DNA of 64,000 bases from Streptomyces marokkonensis (GTDB taxonomy: Bacteria > Actinomycetota > Actinomycetes > Streptomycetales > Streptomycetaceae): positions 62,001 to 126,000 of the forward strand of contig NZ_VSKS01000016.1 of the NCBI RefSeq assembly GCF_008312835.1, given 5' to 3'. A model generated the notes under the pieces. The model ran no database searches, was not told where the DNA came from, and was given only the letters and a program-made list of their open reading frames with translations. Shown piece after piece: positions 31,713 to 39,526 of the stretch. Made by a program: the position numbers and the translations under genes. Numbering within the stretch: position 1 is the first letter of the stretch; each line of letters starts with the position of its first letter.

Positions 31713-33041
31713 TCAGCCCCTCCGGGTGGAGGTGTCCTGGACGAGCTCGCGCACCGCGCGTACGAACCGCTCCACGTGCTCGTCGGGCGTACCCACGCCG
31801 AAGCTGACGCGGATGGCGCTGAGGGGCCTCTCCCCCGGCGCCGCGCCAAGGGCGCCGCAGTCACCCTGCACCTGCGGGTCGCCGCCCAGCAGCGTGCGCA
31901 CCAGCGGGTGCGCGCAGAACAGCCCGTCCCGCACGCCGATGCCGTACTCGGCGGACAGCGCGGCGGCGAAGTGGGAGCTGTTCCAGCCCTCGACCACGAA
32001 GGAGAGCACGCCGACGCGCGGGGCGTCGTCCCCGAACAGGGAGAGGAACCGCACCTCGGGAACGTCCGCGAGCCCTTCGCGCACCGCGCGGATCAGCCGC
32101 TGCTCCCGGGCGGCCAGCGTGTCGAAGCCCGCATCGGTGAGCGCCTTGCAGGCGGAGGCGATGGCGTGGGCGCCGATGACGTTGGGCGACCCTGCCTCGT
32201 GCCGGGCGGCGCCCTCGTGCCACTCCACGTCCACTCCCCCGTCCGCGCGCCGGGTGACCGTGCGGCTGGCGCCGCCGCCCGCGAGGTAGGGCTCGGCCGC
32301 GCGCAGCCAGTCGGCGCGGCCGGCCAGCACACCGGAGCCGAAGGGGGCGTACAGCTTGTGCCCGGAGAAGGCGACCCAGTCGACGTCCAGGTCACGGACG
32401 CTCACCGGGTGGTGCGGGGCGAGCTGGGCGGCGTCCAGCACGATCCGGGCGCCGTGCGCGTGTGCGGCCTCGGCCAGTTCCCGTACGGGCCACAGCTCTC
32501 CGGTGACGTTGGAGGCGCCGGTGACGCAGACCAGGGCCGGGCGGTGCGGATCACGGCCGGCCAGGGCGCGCTCCAGGGTCCGCACGGCCTGGCGGGGGCT
32601 GCGCGGGGCGTCGAGGCAGGTGACGCGGGCGCCACGCCAGGGCAGCAGGGAGGCGTGGTGCTCGGTCTCGAAGACGAAGACCTCGCAGCCGTCGGGGAGC
32701 GCGGCGGCGAGCAGGTTGAGGGAGTCGGTGGTGGACCGGGTGAAGACCACCTGATCACCGGTGCGGCAGCCGAGGAACTCCGCGACGGTCCGGCGGGCGT
32801 TCTCGAACAGGTCGGTGGAGAGCTGGGAGAGGTACCCGGCGCCCCGGTGGACGCTGCCGTAGTAGGGGACGTAGGCCGCCACGTCGTCCCACACGCGCTG
32901 GAGGGCGGGCGCGCTGGCGGCGTAGTCGAGGGCGGCGTAGGTGACCTCGCCCCCGGTGACGAGGGGGACGGTGACGTCCCGGCCCAGAACGGGCAGCGGG
33001 GCACGGACGGAGCGGTCGGCGGCAACGGTGGAGACGGACAT
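31713..33041 (-). CDS. Class V aminotransferase / cysteine desulfurase-like enzyme
   Basis: A 442-aa fold-type I PLP enzyme. The Schiff-base lysine is Lys229 in AFSGHKLYAPFG. Asp203 and Gln206 (LDAAQLAP) contact the pyridine ring, and His128/His129 stack on it. A Cys in RDGLFCAHPL occurs near residue 385 but not in the usual desulfurase loop, so the chemistry may be lyase or transaminase rather than desulfurase. The gene is preceded by a SAM-IV riboswitch, which implies a role in sulfur or methionine metabolism and shut-off when S-adenosylmethionine is plentiful. The start at 33041 is an ATG about 100 nt after a small leader ORF. Confidence 0.88.
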   Translation of the reverse strand: MSVSTVAADRSVRAPLPVLGRDVTVPLVTGGEVTYAALDYAASAPALQRVWDDVAAYVPYYGSVHRGAGYLSQLSTDLFENARRTVAEFLGCRTGDQVVFTRSTTDSLNLLAAALPDGCEVFVFETEHHASLLPWRGARVTCLDAPRSPRQAVRTLERALAGRDPHRPALVCVTGASNVTGELWPVRELAEAAHAHGARIVLDAAQLAPHHPVSVRDLDVDWVAFSGHKLYAPFGSGVLAGRADWLRAAEPYLAGGGASRTVTRRADGGVDVEWHEGAARHEAGSPNVIGAHAIASACKALTDAGFDTLAAREQRLIRAVREGLADVPEVRFLSLFGDDAPRVGVLSFVVEGWNSSHFAAALSAEYGIGVRDGLFCAHPLVRTLLGGDPQVQGDCGALGAAPGERPLSAIRVSFGVGTPDEHVERFVRAVRELVQDTSTRRG

Positions 33042-33141
33042 GGCGGAACTCCCGTGGGCAGGCGGAATCCTCGCGCGAGCGGACGGCGCTCAAGCGCGGA
33101 AGGAGAGGAAAAGGGGTGTGCGGAGGCGGGGCTCGGCAGCC

Positions 33142-33162
33142 CTAGCGCATTCGCTTGCTCAC
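33142..33162 (-). CDS. Six-codon leader ORF after the SAM-IV riboswitch
   Basis: GTG at 33162 reads MSKRMR and stops with TAG. GAGGAG at 33169-33174 lies 6 nt upstream, an ideal ribosome binding site. It starts 20 nt beyond the switch hairpin and ends 100 nt before the aminotransferase start. It may be a regulatory leader peptide or simply fortuitous; nothing else supports translation. Confidence 0.45.
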   Translation of the reverse strand: MSKRMR

Positions 33163-33182
33163 AGAAGGCTCCTCGACGACCA

Positions 33183-33206
33183 GGACCCCTGGTGTGCGAG
33201 GGGTCC
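33183..33206 (-). terminator. Expression-platform hairpin of the SAM-IV riboswitch
   Basis: GGACCCCT (33183-33190) and AGGGGTCC (33199-33206) form an 8-bp stem with an 8-nt loop. The 5' arm on the minus strand (33199-33206) is shared with the 3' end of the aptamer, so folding of one affects the other. No U tract follows, so it could regulate termination or access to the GAGGAG at 33169-33174. Confidence 0.6.
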
Positions 33207-33318
33207 GCGCTTGCCGTGCGCCTTGCTGCGCACGGCCTGGTCTTCACCCGGGGCACCCCGCCACGGACGGAGGGTTGCCGGACAGCCGGCCGGGGCCTGA
33301 TGGCTGTCACTCATGACC
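33200..33318 (-). ncRNA. SAM-IV riboswitch
   Basis: On the minus strand the RNA begins GGTCATGAGTGACAGCC and closes P1 with GACC at 33239-33242. Conserved blocks seen in order are GGCTGTCCGGCAACCCTCC, GGCGGGGTGCCCCGGGTGA, a 9-bp hairpin (33213-33221 with 33228-33236) and GGCAAGCGCGGACC. These match the actinobacterial SAM-IV class as I recall it, including the mycobacterial example. It binds S-adenosylmethionine and regulates the class V aminotransferase gene. The predicted transcription start lies just upstream of P1. Confidence 0.9.
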
Positions 33319-33326
33319 TGGACAGG

Positions 33327-33356
33327 AAAATACGTGAAGTGATCGATGCCCCGCAA
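33327..33356 (-). promoter_or_regulatory. Promoter of the SAM-IV riboswitch transcript
   Basis: On the minus strand TTGCGG (33351-33356) and TATTTT (33327-33332) are separated by 18 nt. A start about 7 nt downstream would fall at the first base of the riboswitch P1 stem. This fits a vegetative sigma factor promoter independent of trpD. Confidence 0.65.
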
Positions 33357-33370
33357 CCCGCGTCCGGATC

Positions 33371-33384
33371 GCGGGACATCCCGC
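33371..33384 (-). terminator. Short hairpin after trpD
   Basis: GCGGGA and TCCCGC form a 6-bp stem with a 2-nt loop 11 nt after the trpD stop codon. It is weak and lacks a U tract, so some read-through into the riboswitch transcript is possible. Confidence 0.4.
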
Positions 33385-33394
33385 CGTGAGGCGA

Positions 33395-34459
33395 CTAGGC
33401 GTTGCTGACGGCCACCCAGCGCTCCAGGGCCCGCTTGGCGGCCCCCGAGTCGATCGCCTCGGCCGCCTTCGCCATCCCGGCGCGGATCTGCTCGGTGAGC
33501 GGGCCGGAGCCCGGCTCCAGGGCCACCAGCGCCGCCGCGGAGTTCAGCAGCACCGCGTCGCGGACGGGGCCCTGTTCGCCGTCCAGCAGCCGCCGGGCGA
33601 CCTCCGCGTTGTAGGAGGCGTCGGCGCCGCGCAGGGCCTCCACCTGCACCAGCTCGATGCCGACGTCGCGCGGGTCGAAGGTCTCCTCGTCGACCTTGCC
33701 GTCGCGGACCACCCACACCTTGGAGGTGGCGGTGGTCGTCAGCTCGTCCAGGCCGTCGTCACCGCGGAACACCAGCGAGGAGTGGCCCCGGCCGGCGAAG
33801 ACCCCGGCCATGATGGGGGCCATCCGGGGGTCGGCGACCCCGACCGCCTGCGCCTTGACCTTCGCCGGATTGGCCAGCGGGCCGAGGAAGTTGAACACCG
33901 TGCGGATGCCCAGCTGGCCGCGGGCGGCGGCGACGTGGCGCAGCGCCGGGTGGAACTTCACCGCGAAGCAGAAGGTGATCCCCGCCTCCTCGGCGACCTC
34001 GGCGACCCGTCGCGGCGTCAGCTCCAGATTGACGCCGAGCTTCTCCAGGACGTCGGAGGCACCGGACGCGGAGGAGGCGGCCCGGTTGCCGTGCTTGACG
34101 ACCTTCGCGCCGGTGCCGGCGACCACGATCGACGACATCGTGGAGATGTTCACCGTCTTGGCGCCGTCGCCGCCGGTGCCGACGATGTCGACCGTCGCGC
34201 CCGGCACCTCGATCACATGGGCGTGGTCGTACAGCGCCCGTACGCAGCCGGTGATCTCCTCCACGGTCTCGCCCTTGGCCCGCAGGGCGACGGCGAACCC
34301 GGCGATCTGCGCGTCGGTCGCCTCACCGCGCATGATCAGGTCCATCGCCCAGGCGGTGTCGTCGGCGGAGAGGTCCCGGCCGTCCAGCAGTTGGTTCAGC
34401 AGGGCGGGCCAGGAGCGGCCCGCCGCGGTGTCGCCTCCAGCGGGGGTCACAGCGCTCAT
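33395..34459 (-). CDS. trpD: Anthranilate phosphoribosyltransferase
   Basis: Second step of tryptophan synthesis: transfers phosphoribose from PRPP to anthranilate. It is 354 aa. The PRPP and anthranilate motifs are [18 protein letters not shown] near residue 90, [20 protein letters not shown] near 120, and [22 protein letters not shown] near 165. The ATG at 34459 is used because the preceding in-frame residues lack conservation and lie in the promoter region. It is not linked to other trp genes. The fused trpEG lies 26 kb away, so the pathway genes are scattered as in other Streptomyces. Confidence 0.95.
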   Translation of the reverse strand: MSAVTPAGGDTAAGRSWPALLNQLLDGRDLSADDTAWAMDLIMRGEATDAQIAGFAVALRAKGETVEEITGCVRALYDHAHVIEVPGATVDIVGTGGDGAKTVNISTMSSIVVAGTGAKVVKHGNRAASSASGASDVLEKLGVNLELTPRRVAEVAEEAGITFCFAVKFHPALRHVAAARGQLGIRTVFNFLGPLANPAKVKAQAVGVADPRMAPIMAGVFAGRGHSSLVFRGDDGLDELTTTATSKVWVVRDGKVDEETFDPRDVGIELVQVEALRGADASYNAEVARRLLDGEQGPVRDAVLLNSAAALVALEPGSGPLTEQIRAGMAKAAEAIDSGAAKRALERWVAVSNA

Positions 34460-34533
34460 GGCCGCTCCTGATGGTCGTGGAAGAGTCCCGGGAGCCGGAA
34501 GGGTCCCGGGCTCCACCCTATCCAGCTCCGGGG

Positions 34534-34580
34534 ACGGCGAAGGGCCCCCGTCCGCAGAACGGACGGGGGCCCTTCGCCGT
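34534..34580. terminator. Strong terminator after qcrB
   Basis: A perfect 20-bp stem (34534-34553 with 34561-34580) and a 7-nt loop, 33 nt beyond the qcrB stop on the minus strand. It ends the qcr operon ahead of trpD. Confidence 0.93.
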
Positions 34581-34613
34581 CGTGTGGCGACTGAGGTGAG
34601 GCGCTGGAGGTGA

Positions 34614-36251
34614 TCAGTGGTGGCCGTGGCCGCTCGTGATCTCCTTGTACTCCTCGACGGTCGGCTTCGGAATCTGGGACTCCCCGCCGTAGTAACCCTT
34701 GCTGAGCTTGGCGCGCAGCTTCTCGGACATCTTCACCTTGCGCCGGACACCGTTCTCGTCGACCGTCGGGCCGATCTCGACCGGCTTGTACTGCTCGTGC
34801 GCGGTGAGGGTGTACAGCTGCTCCTGGCTGAGCGGCTCGTGGACCTCGATGAACTCACCGTGCGGCAGGCGCTTGATGATGCCCGCCTCACGGCCGTGCA
34901 GCACCTTGTCCCGGTCCCGGCGCTGGAGGCCGAGGCAGATCCGCTTGGTGACGATGAACGCCAGGACCGGCGCGACGAAGAACGCGATCCGTACGAACCA
35001 GGTGATGGCGTTGATCGACAGGTGGAAGTGGGTGGCCCACAGGTCGTTGCCACCACCGACGAGGAGCACGAAGTACAGCGTGATCCAGGCGACGCCGAAG
35101 GCGGTGCGCGTCGGGGCGTTGCGCGGGCGGTCGAGGATGTGGTGCTCGCGCTTGTCGCCGGTGACCCAGGACTCGATGAACGGGTACACCGCGATCGACA
35201 CCAGGACCAGCGGGAAGATCAGCAGCGGGATGAACACGCCCAGGACGAGCGTGTGACCCCAGAAGTTGATCTCCCAGCCCGGCATGACACGGATCAGGCC
35301 CTCGGAGAAGCCCATGTACCAGTCGGGCTGGGCGCCGGTGGAGACCATGTCCGGCCGGTAGGGGCCGATGTTCCAGATGGGGTTGATCGTGGCGATCGCC
35401 GAGAGGGCCGCGAGCGCGCCGAAGACCAGGAAGAAGAAGCCTCCGGCCTTGGCCATGTACACCGGCAGCAGCGGCATGCCCACGACGTTCTTGTTGGTCT
35501 TGCCGGGACCCGCGAACTGCGTGTGCTTGTGGTAGAAGACCAGGATCAGGTGGGCCACCACGAGGCCGAGCATGATGCCCGGCAGCAGCAGGACGTGGAT
35601 CGAGAAGAACCGGGCCACGAAGTCGTCGCCGGGGAACTCTCCGCCGAAGAGGAAGAACGAGATGTACGTGCCGACGATCGGCACGGACAGGATCGCGCCC
35701 TCCATGAAGCGGATACCGGTGCCGGAGAGCAGGTCGTCCGGGAGCGAGTAGCCGGTGAAACCGGTGAACATGCCCAGGACGAACAGCAGGAAGCCGAACA
35801 GCCAGTTGATCTCACGCGGCTTGCGGAACGCGCCGGTGAAGAACACGCGCATCATGTGCACGAACATCCCGGCCAGGAAGACCAGCGCGGCCCAGTGGTG
35901 GATCTGCCGGATCAGCAGACCGCCACGGACGTCGAAGCTGATGTCCAGCGTCGACTTGTAGGCCTCACTCATCAGCTGGCCCTGCAGCGGCACGTACGAG
36001 CCGTGGTACTCCACCTCGTTCATCGACGGGTGGAAGAACAGCGTCAGGTACACACCCGTGAGGATGATGATGAGGAAGCTGTAGAGGCAGACCTCACCCA
36101 GCATGAACGACCAGTGGTCGGGGAAGATCTTGCGCATGTTGGCCTTGGCCAGGGAGTAGATCCCCAGCCGGCCGTCAGCCCAGTCGGCGACGCGCTCGCC
36201 GGCCGGTGCCTTCCCGCGCGAGCGGGACTCAGGGGTCGTTGTGGTACTCAT
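34614..36251 (-). CDS. qcrB: Cytochrome bc1 complex cytochrome b subunit
   Basis: Diheme cytochrome b of the menaquinol:cytochrome c reductase, 545 aa. The N-terminal half has the four heme-ligating histidines on two helices ([20 protein letters not shown] and [20 protein letters not shown]) and the Q-site PDW segment. The long C-terminal extension (about residues 400-545, hydrophilic end [13 protein letters not shown]) is typical of actinobacteria. ATG 36251 overlaps the qcrA stop as ATGA. With qcrA, qcrC and the aa3 oxidase it forms a respiratory supercomplex. Confidence 0.97.
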   Translation of the reverse strand: MSTTTTPESRSRGKAPAGERVADWADGRLGIYSLAKANMRKIFPDHWSFMLGEVCLYSFLIIILTGVYLTLFFHPSMNEVEYHGSYVPLQGQLMSEAYKSTLDISFDVRGGLLIRQIHHWAALVFLAGMFVHMMRVFFTGAFRKPREINWLFGFLLFVLGMFTGFTGYSLPDDLLSGTGIRFMEGAILSVPIVGTYISFFLFGGEFPGDDFVARFFSIHVLLLPGIMLGLVVAHLILVFYHKHTQFAGPGKTNKNVVGMPLLPVYMAKAGGFFFLVFGALAALSAIATINPIWNIGPYRPDMVSTGAQPDWYMGFSEGLIRVMPGWEINFWGHTLVLGVFIPLLIFPLVLVSIAVYPFIESWVTGDKREHHILDRPRNAPTRTAFGVAWITLYFVLLVGGGNDLWATHFHLSINAITWFVRIAFFVAPVLAFIVTKRICLGLQRRDRDKVLHGREAGIIKRLPHGEFIEVHEPLSQEQLYTLTAHEQYKPVEIGPTVDENGVRRKVKMSEKLRAKLSKGYYGGESQIPKPTVEEYKEITSGHGHH

Positions 36252-37306
36252 CCGCGCTCCCAGAAGGCAGGACCGACGGGCTCGTCGAAGTCGCCGAGCG
36301 CTTCGAGGTAGCCCTCGTCGTTCACGCCGATGCGCAGCTGCGGCAGGGCGTGACCGGCGGGACCGAAGATGACCCGGGCACCGTCGGCGAGGTCGAAGGT
36401 GGACTGGTGACAGGGGCACAGCGCGTGATGCGTCTGCTGCTCGTACAGGGAGATCGGGCAGCCGACGTGGGTGCAGATCTTCGAGTACGCGAGGATGCCC
36501 TCGTGCGACCACTCGAGCGCCTGCTTGTCCTTGATGTCGTCCGGCTGGATGCGGACCAGCATCAGGGCGGCCTTGGCGATCTCGGTCTGGAAGCCGTGGT
36601 CGTGCTCGTCCAGGCCCTCGGGCTTGGCGAAGGTCAGCGAACCCACGATGATGTCGGACGGCCGCATCGGCTCGTTCGTGTTCTGGTTGATGAGCAGCTT
36701 GCCCTTGGACCACAGGGTCTCGCGCAGCTTGGTCCCGGGCAGCGGCCCGAGGTCGCGCAGCAGCACCACGCCGGAGAGCGGGAACAGGGCGAGCGCGCCG
36801 AACATCGTGTTGCGGATCAGCTTGCGACGGCCGAGCGCGGACTCCTTGGCACCCTGGCGGAAGTCGTCCATGACCTTCGCCTTGACCTCGGGGGAGGCCT
36901 CGATCGGGTGACGCTCGTCGGCGATCTCGTGGTCCGACATCAGCGTGCGGGCCCAGTGGACCGCGCCGGCGCCGATGGCGAACAGGGCGACACCGAGGGT
37001 CATACCGAGCGCGAAGTTCAGCGCGCTGATGCGACCGAGCGGGAAGATGTAGACCGTCTTGTCGACCGGGATCGTCACGTACGAGGCGATGAAGCCGACG
37101 GTGGCCAGCATCGACAGCGTGAACAGCAGGGCCACCGTGCGCTCGGACCGCTTGGCGGCCCGCTCGTCGATGTCCTGGATCCGGTGCTCGTGGGGCGGCA
37201 GGCCAGGGTCGGCGAACGGGTTCTTCTCGTCCGCCAGCTTCACGGCGCCGTGCGCGGTGTCCTGCGCTGCGGGCAGGTTCTCTTCGGGAATGTCTTGGCT
37301 ACTCAT
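36248..37306 (-). CDS. qcrA: Rieske iron-sulfur subunit of cytochrome bc1
   Basis: A 352-aa Rieske protein with three N-terminal transmembrane helices (about 57-80, 95-118 and 168-188), as in actinobacteria, rather than the single helix of proteobacteria. The [2Fe-2S] cluster motifs are CTHVGC near residue 280 and CPCHQS near 299. The ATG at 37306 overlaps the qcrC stop codon (ATGA). It carries electrons from menaquinol to the diheme cytochrome c. Confidence 0.96.
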   Translation of the reverse strand: MSSQDIPEENLPAAQDTAHGAVKLADEKNPFADPGLPPHEHRIQDIDERAAKRSERTVALLFTLSMLATVGFIASYVTIPVDKTVYIFPLGRISALNFALGMTLGVALFAIGAGAVHWARTLMSDHEIADERHPIEASPEVKAKVMDDFRQGAKESALGRRKLIRNTMFGALALFPLSGVVLLRDLGPLPGTKLRETLWSKGKLLINQNTNEPMRPSDIIVGSLTFAKPEGLDEHDHGFQTEIAKAALMLVRIQPDDIKDKQALEWSHEGILAYSKICTHVGCPISLYEQQTHHALCPCHQSTFDLADGARVIFGPAGHALPQLRIGVNDEGYLEALGDFDEPVGPAFWERG

Positions 37307-38115
37307 GACTTCTTGGCCTTTGCGGTCCGAGCGGCGACCCAGACGGCGACCGCGACCAGCGCGCCCAGTCCGAAGACCCAGGCGAACAGACCCTCCGCCA
37401 CCGGGCCGAGTCCGCCGAGCTCGAGGCCACCGGGGCTGTCGGACTCGTCGCTGTTGACCGCGTTCAGGTACGCGATGACGTCCTTCTTGTTCTGCTCCGA
37501 CAGCGTGCTGTCGGGGAACGAGGGCATGTTCTGCGGGCCGGTGAGCATGGCCTCGTAGATGTACTTGGGCGCGACGTCCTCGAGGTTCGGGGCGTACTTG
37601 CCGTGGGTGAGCGCACCACCCTTGCCGGTGAAGTTGTGGCACTGCGCGCAGTTGTTGCGGAACAGTTCACCGCCCTTGGCGATGTCGGCACCCTCGGGGC
37701 CGTACTGCTCCTCGGTGGGAATGGCCGGGCCGGCGCCCAGGGAGGCGATGTACGCCGCCAGCTGGTCGATCTCGGCCTGGCTGTAGACGGCAGGCTTCTT
37801 CGGGATCTGCGCGCCCTGCGAGGTGGCGGCCGGCATACGGCCGGTGCTCACCTGGAAGTCGACGGCGGCGGCGCCCACGCCCACCAGGCTCGGACCGTCG
37901 GAGGTGCCCTGACCGCCGGTGCCGTGGCAGCTGGCGCAGCCGACCGCGTAGAGCTTCTTGCCCTCCTCGATGGTGAGGGACTGGGCGGTTTCGTCGGCCT
38001 GCGCCTTGTCCGCGGGTGCGAACACGGCGTAGAGCCCCCCGGTGCATGCCAGCGCGAGGAGTAGGACGACGAGCGCCGCCAGCGGGTGGCGTCGTCGTGC
38101 GGAGAGCTTTTTCAC
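37303..38115 (-). CDS. qcrC: Diheme cytochrome c subunit of cytochrome bc1
   Basis: A 270-aa membrane-anchored protein with an N-terminal signal or anchor helix, two c-type heme sites (CASCH near residue 60 and CAQCH near 156) and a C-terminal transmembrane helix (about 240-262). The two hemes replace a soluble cytochrome c and pass electrons directly to CtaC in the supercomplex. GTG 38115 is the start; the basic MKKLSARRRH leader fits export. Confidence 0.96.
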   Translation of the reverse strand: MKKLSARRRHPLAALVVLLLALACTGGLYAVFAPADKAQADETAQSLTIEEGKKLYAVGCASCHGTGGQGTSDGPSLVGVGAAAVDFQVSTGRMPAATSQGAQIPKKPAVYSQAEIDQLAAYIASLGAGPAIPTEEQYGPEGADIAKGGELFRNNCAQCHNFTGKGGALTHGKYAPNLEDVAPKYIYEAMLTGPQNMPSFPDSTLSEQNKKDVIAYLNAVNSDESDSPGGLELGGLGPVAEGLFAWVFGLGALVAVAVWVAARTAKAKKS

Positions 38116-38193
38116 GGATTACCCCGGTGTCAGGATCTTCTGCGTCGATGCTTCTGGTTGGTGCGCTGCTTCGAGCGCGCGGATGCGGTCCCG

Positions 38194-38805
38194 CTACTTG
38201 ATCATGTAGATCGTGGCGAAGAGGCCGATCCAGACGACATCGACGAAGTGCCAGTAGTAGGACACGACGATGGCCGCGGTCGCCTGGTCATGAGTGAACC
38301 TCCGGGCCGCGTAGGTCCGGCCCAGGACCAGCAGGAAGGCGATGAGACCGCCCGTCACGTGCAGGCCGTGGAAGCCGGTGGTCAGGTAGAACGCCGAGCC
38401 GTACGGGTCGGAGGAGAGGGACAGGCCCTCGTGCTTGACCAGCTCGGTGTACTCGAAGACCTGACCGCCGATGAAGACGGCGCCCATGATGAAGGTGACG
38501 ATGAACCACATCCGGAGCTTCTTCACGTCACCGCGCTCGGCGGCGAACACGCCGAGCTGGCAGGTGAGGGAGGAGAGCACCAGGATCGTGGTGTTCGTCG
38601 CCGAGAACGGGAAGTTCAGGGTGTCGGCCTTCTCCGACCAGAAGTCGGGTCCGGTCACCGATCGCAGGGTGAAGTACATCGCGAAGAGGGCCGCGAAGAA
38701 CATCAGCTCGGAACTCAGCCAGATGATGGTTCCGACGCTGGTGAGGTTCGGTCGGTTGACCGACGGGTGCGCGTGCCCGGTATCTACTGTCGTTGCTGTC
38801 GCCAC
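38194..38805 (-). CDS. ctaE: Cytochrome c oxidase subunit III
   Basis: A 203-aa subunit III with five hydrophobic helices and the family motifs [14 protein letters not shown] near 31-44, [10 protein letters not shown] near 145 and the C-terminal [18 protein letters not shown]. It stabilises subunit I of the aa3 oxidase. The start is GTG 38805, only 6 nt from a CATAAT -10 element, so the message is probably leaderless; upstream in-frame codons would include the promoter palindrome. It stands 78 nt upstream of qcrC in the same direction. Confidence 0.95.
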   Translation of the reverse strand: MATATTVDTGHAHPSVNRPNLTSVGTIIWLSSELMFFAALFAMYFTLRSVTGPDFWSEKADTLNFPFSATNTTILVLSSLTCQLGVFAAERGDVKKLRMWFIVTFIMGAVFIGGQVFEYTELVKHEGLSLSSDPYGSAFYLTTGFHGLHVTGGLIAFLLVLGRTYAARRFTHDQATAAIVVSYYWHFVDVVWIGLFATIYMIK

Positions 38806-38806
38806 G

Positions 38807-38821
38807 CCGACATTATGTCGG
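38807..38821. promoter_or_regulatory. Perfect palindrome over the ctaE -10 element
   Basis: CCGACATTATGTCGG is a perfect 7+1+7 palindrome that abuts the ctaE start codon. Its minus-strand centre contains CATAAT (38812-38817), a 5/6 match to the -10 consensus, 6 nt before GTG 38805. A protein bound here would block transcription initiation. No -35 element is clear. The site does not look like the Rex operator as I recall it. Confidence 0.6.
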
Positions 38822-38929
38822 TCGCTTATCCCGCCCTCACTCCCGGGGGTGCCGTTCGGTGTGTTCCCCCCTTCTGGACTGCCCGGATGGCCCACCGGAC
38901 GCCTCTTCGAAGCCGTGTCCGAACCAGTG

Positions 38930-38956
38930 TTGACAGGCGGCCCGAGGGGGTAGCAT
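38930..38956 (+). promoter_or_regulatory. Candidate promoter of the orphan receiver gene
   Basis: TTGACA (38930-38935) is a perfect -35 hexamer; TAGCAT (38951-38956) is the best -10 hexamer, with a 15-nt spacer, which is short. It points toward the receiver gene at 39021. Confidence 0.45.
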
Positions 38957-39020
38957 CCGCGCCATCGGTACCCGAAGTTCCCGACAGAGCCGTGCCCTCT
39001 CTCTTACGCGTGGAGGAACA

Positions 39021-39422
39021 ATGCAGGCGACCGCCACGGTGCTGGTCTACAGCGACGACGCCAACACCCGGGAGCAGGTGCGCCTCGCGACCGGGCGGCG
39101 GCCGGCTCCGGACGTGCCCGTAGTGGAGTTCGTGGAGTGCGCGACCCCGGCGGCCGTGATCACGGAGCTGGACCGGGGTGGCATCGACGTGTGCGTGCTG
39201 GACGGTGAGGCCGTGCCGATGGGGGGCATGGGTCTGTGCCGCCAGATCAAGGACGAGGTGTTCAACTGTCCGCCGGTGCTGTTGCTGATCGGGCGGCCGC
39301 AGGACGCGTGGCTGGCGACGTGGAGCCGGGCCGAGTCCGCGGTGACCCTGCCGGTGGAGCCGGTCGAGTTCGCGGGGGCGCTGGCCGCGCTGCTGCGGCA
39401 GAAGCGTCTGCAGAGCGCCTAG
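39021..39422 (+). CDS. Orphan receiver-like protein
   Basis: A 133-aa stand-alone CheY-like domain. The acidic pair is Asp12/Asp13 and the putative phosphorylation site is Asp61 (VCVLDGEA). The usual switch Thr/Ser after the fourth strand is Gly (LLLIGRP), and the conserved Lys of the fifth strand (KP) is replaced, as LPVEPVEF. Phosphorylation chemistry is therefore doubtful, and it may act as an adaptor. RBS GGAGGA lies about 8 nt before ATG. It sits inside the respiratory gene block and is conserved there in Streptomyces as far as I recall; its role is unknown. Confidence 0.82.
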   Translation: MQATATVLVYSDDANTREQVRLATGRRPAPDVPVVEFVECATPAAVITELDRGGIDVCVLDGEAVPMGGMGLCRQIKDEVFNCPPVLLLIGRPQDAWLATWSRAESAVTLPVEPVEFAGALAALLRQKRLQSA

Positions 39423-39526
39423 CGTCCGGTTCCTCTTGTCGCACGGCGGCTGCGGGGCCGTTGTGGCTGGTCGCGCCCGCGCGGCGGAGCCGCATGCCGA
39501 TATGGCCCCGCCCCCCTTTCGGGGAG

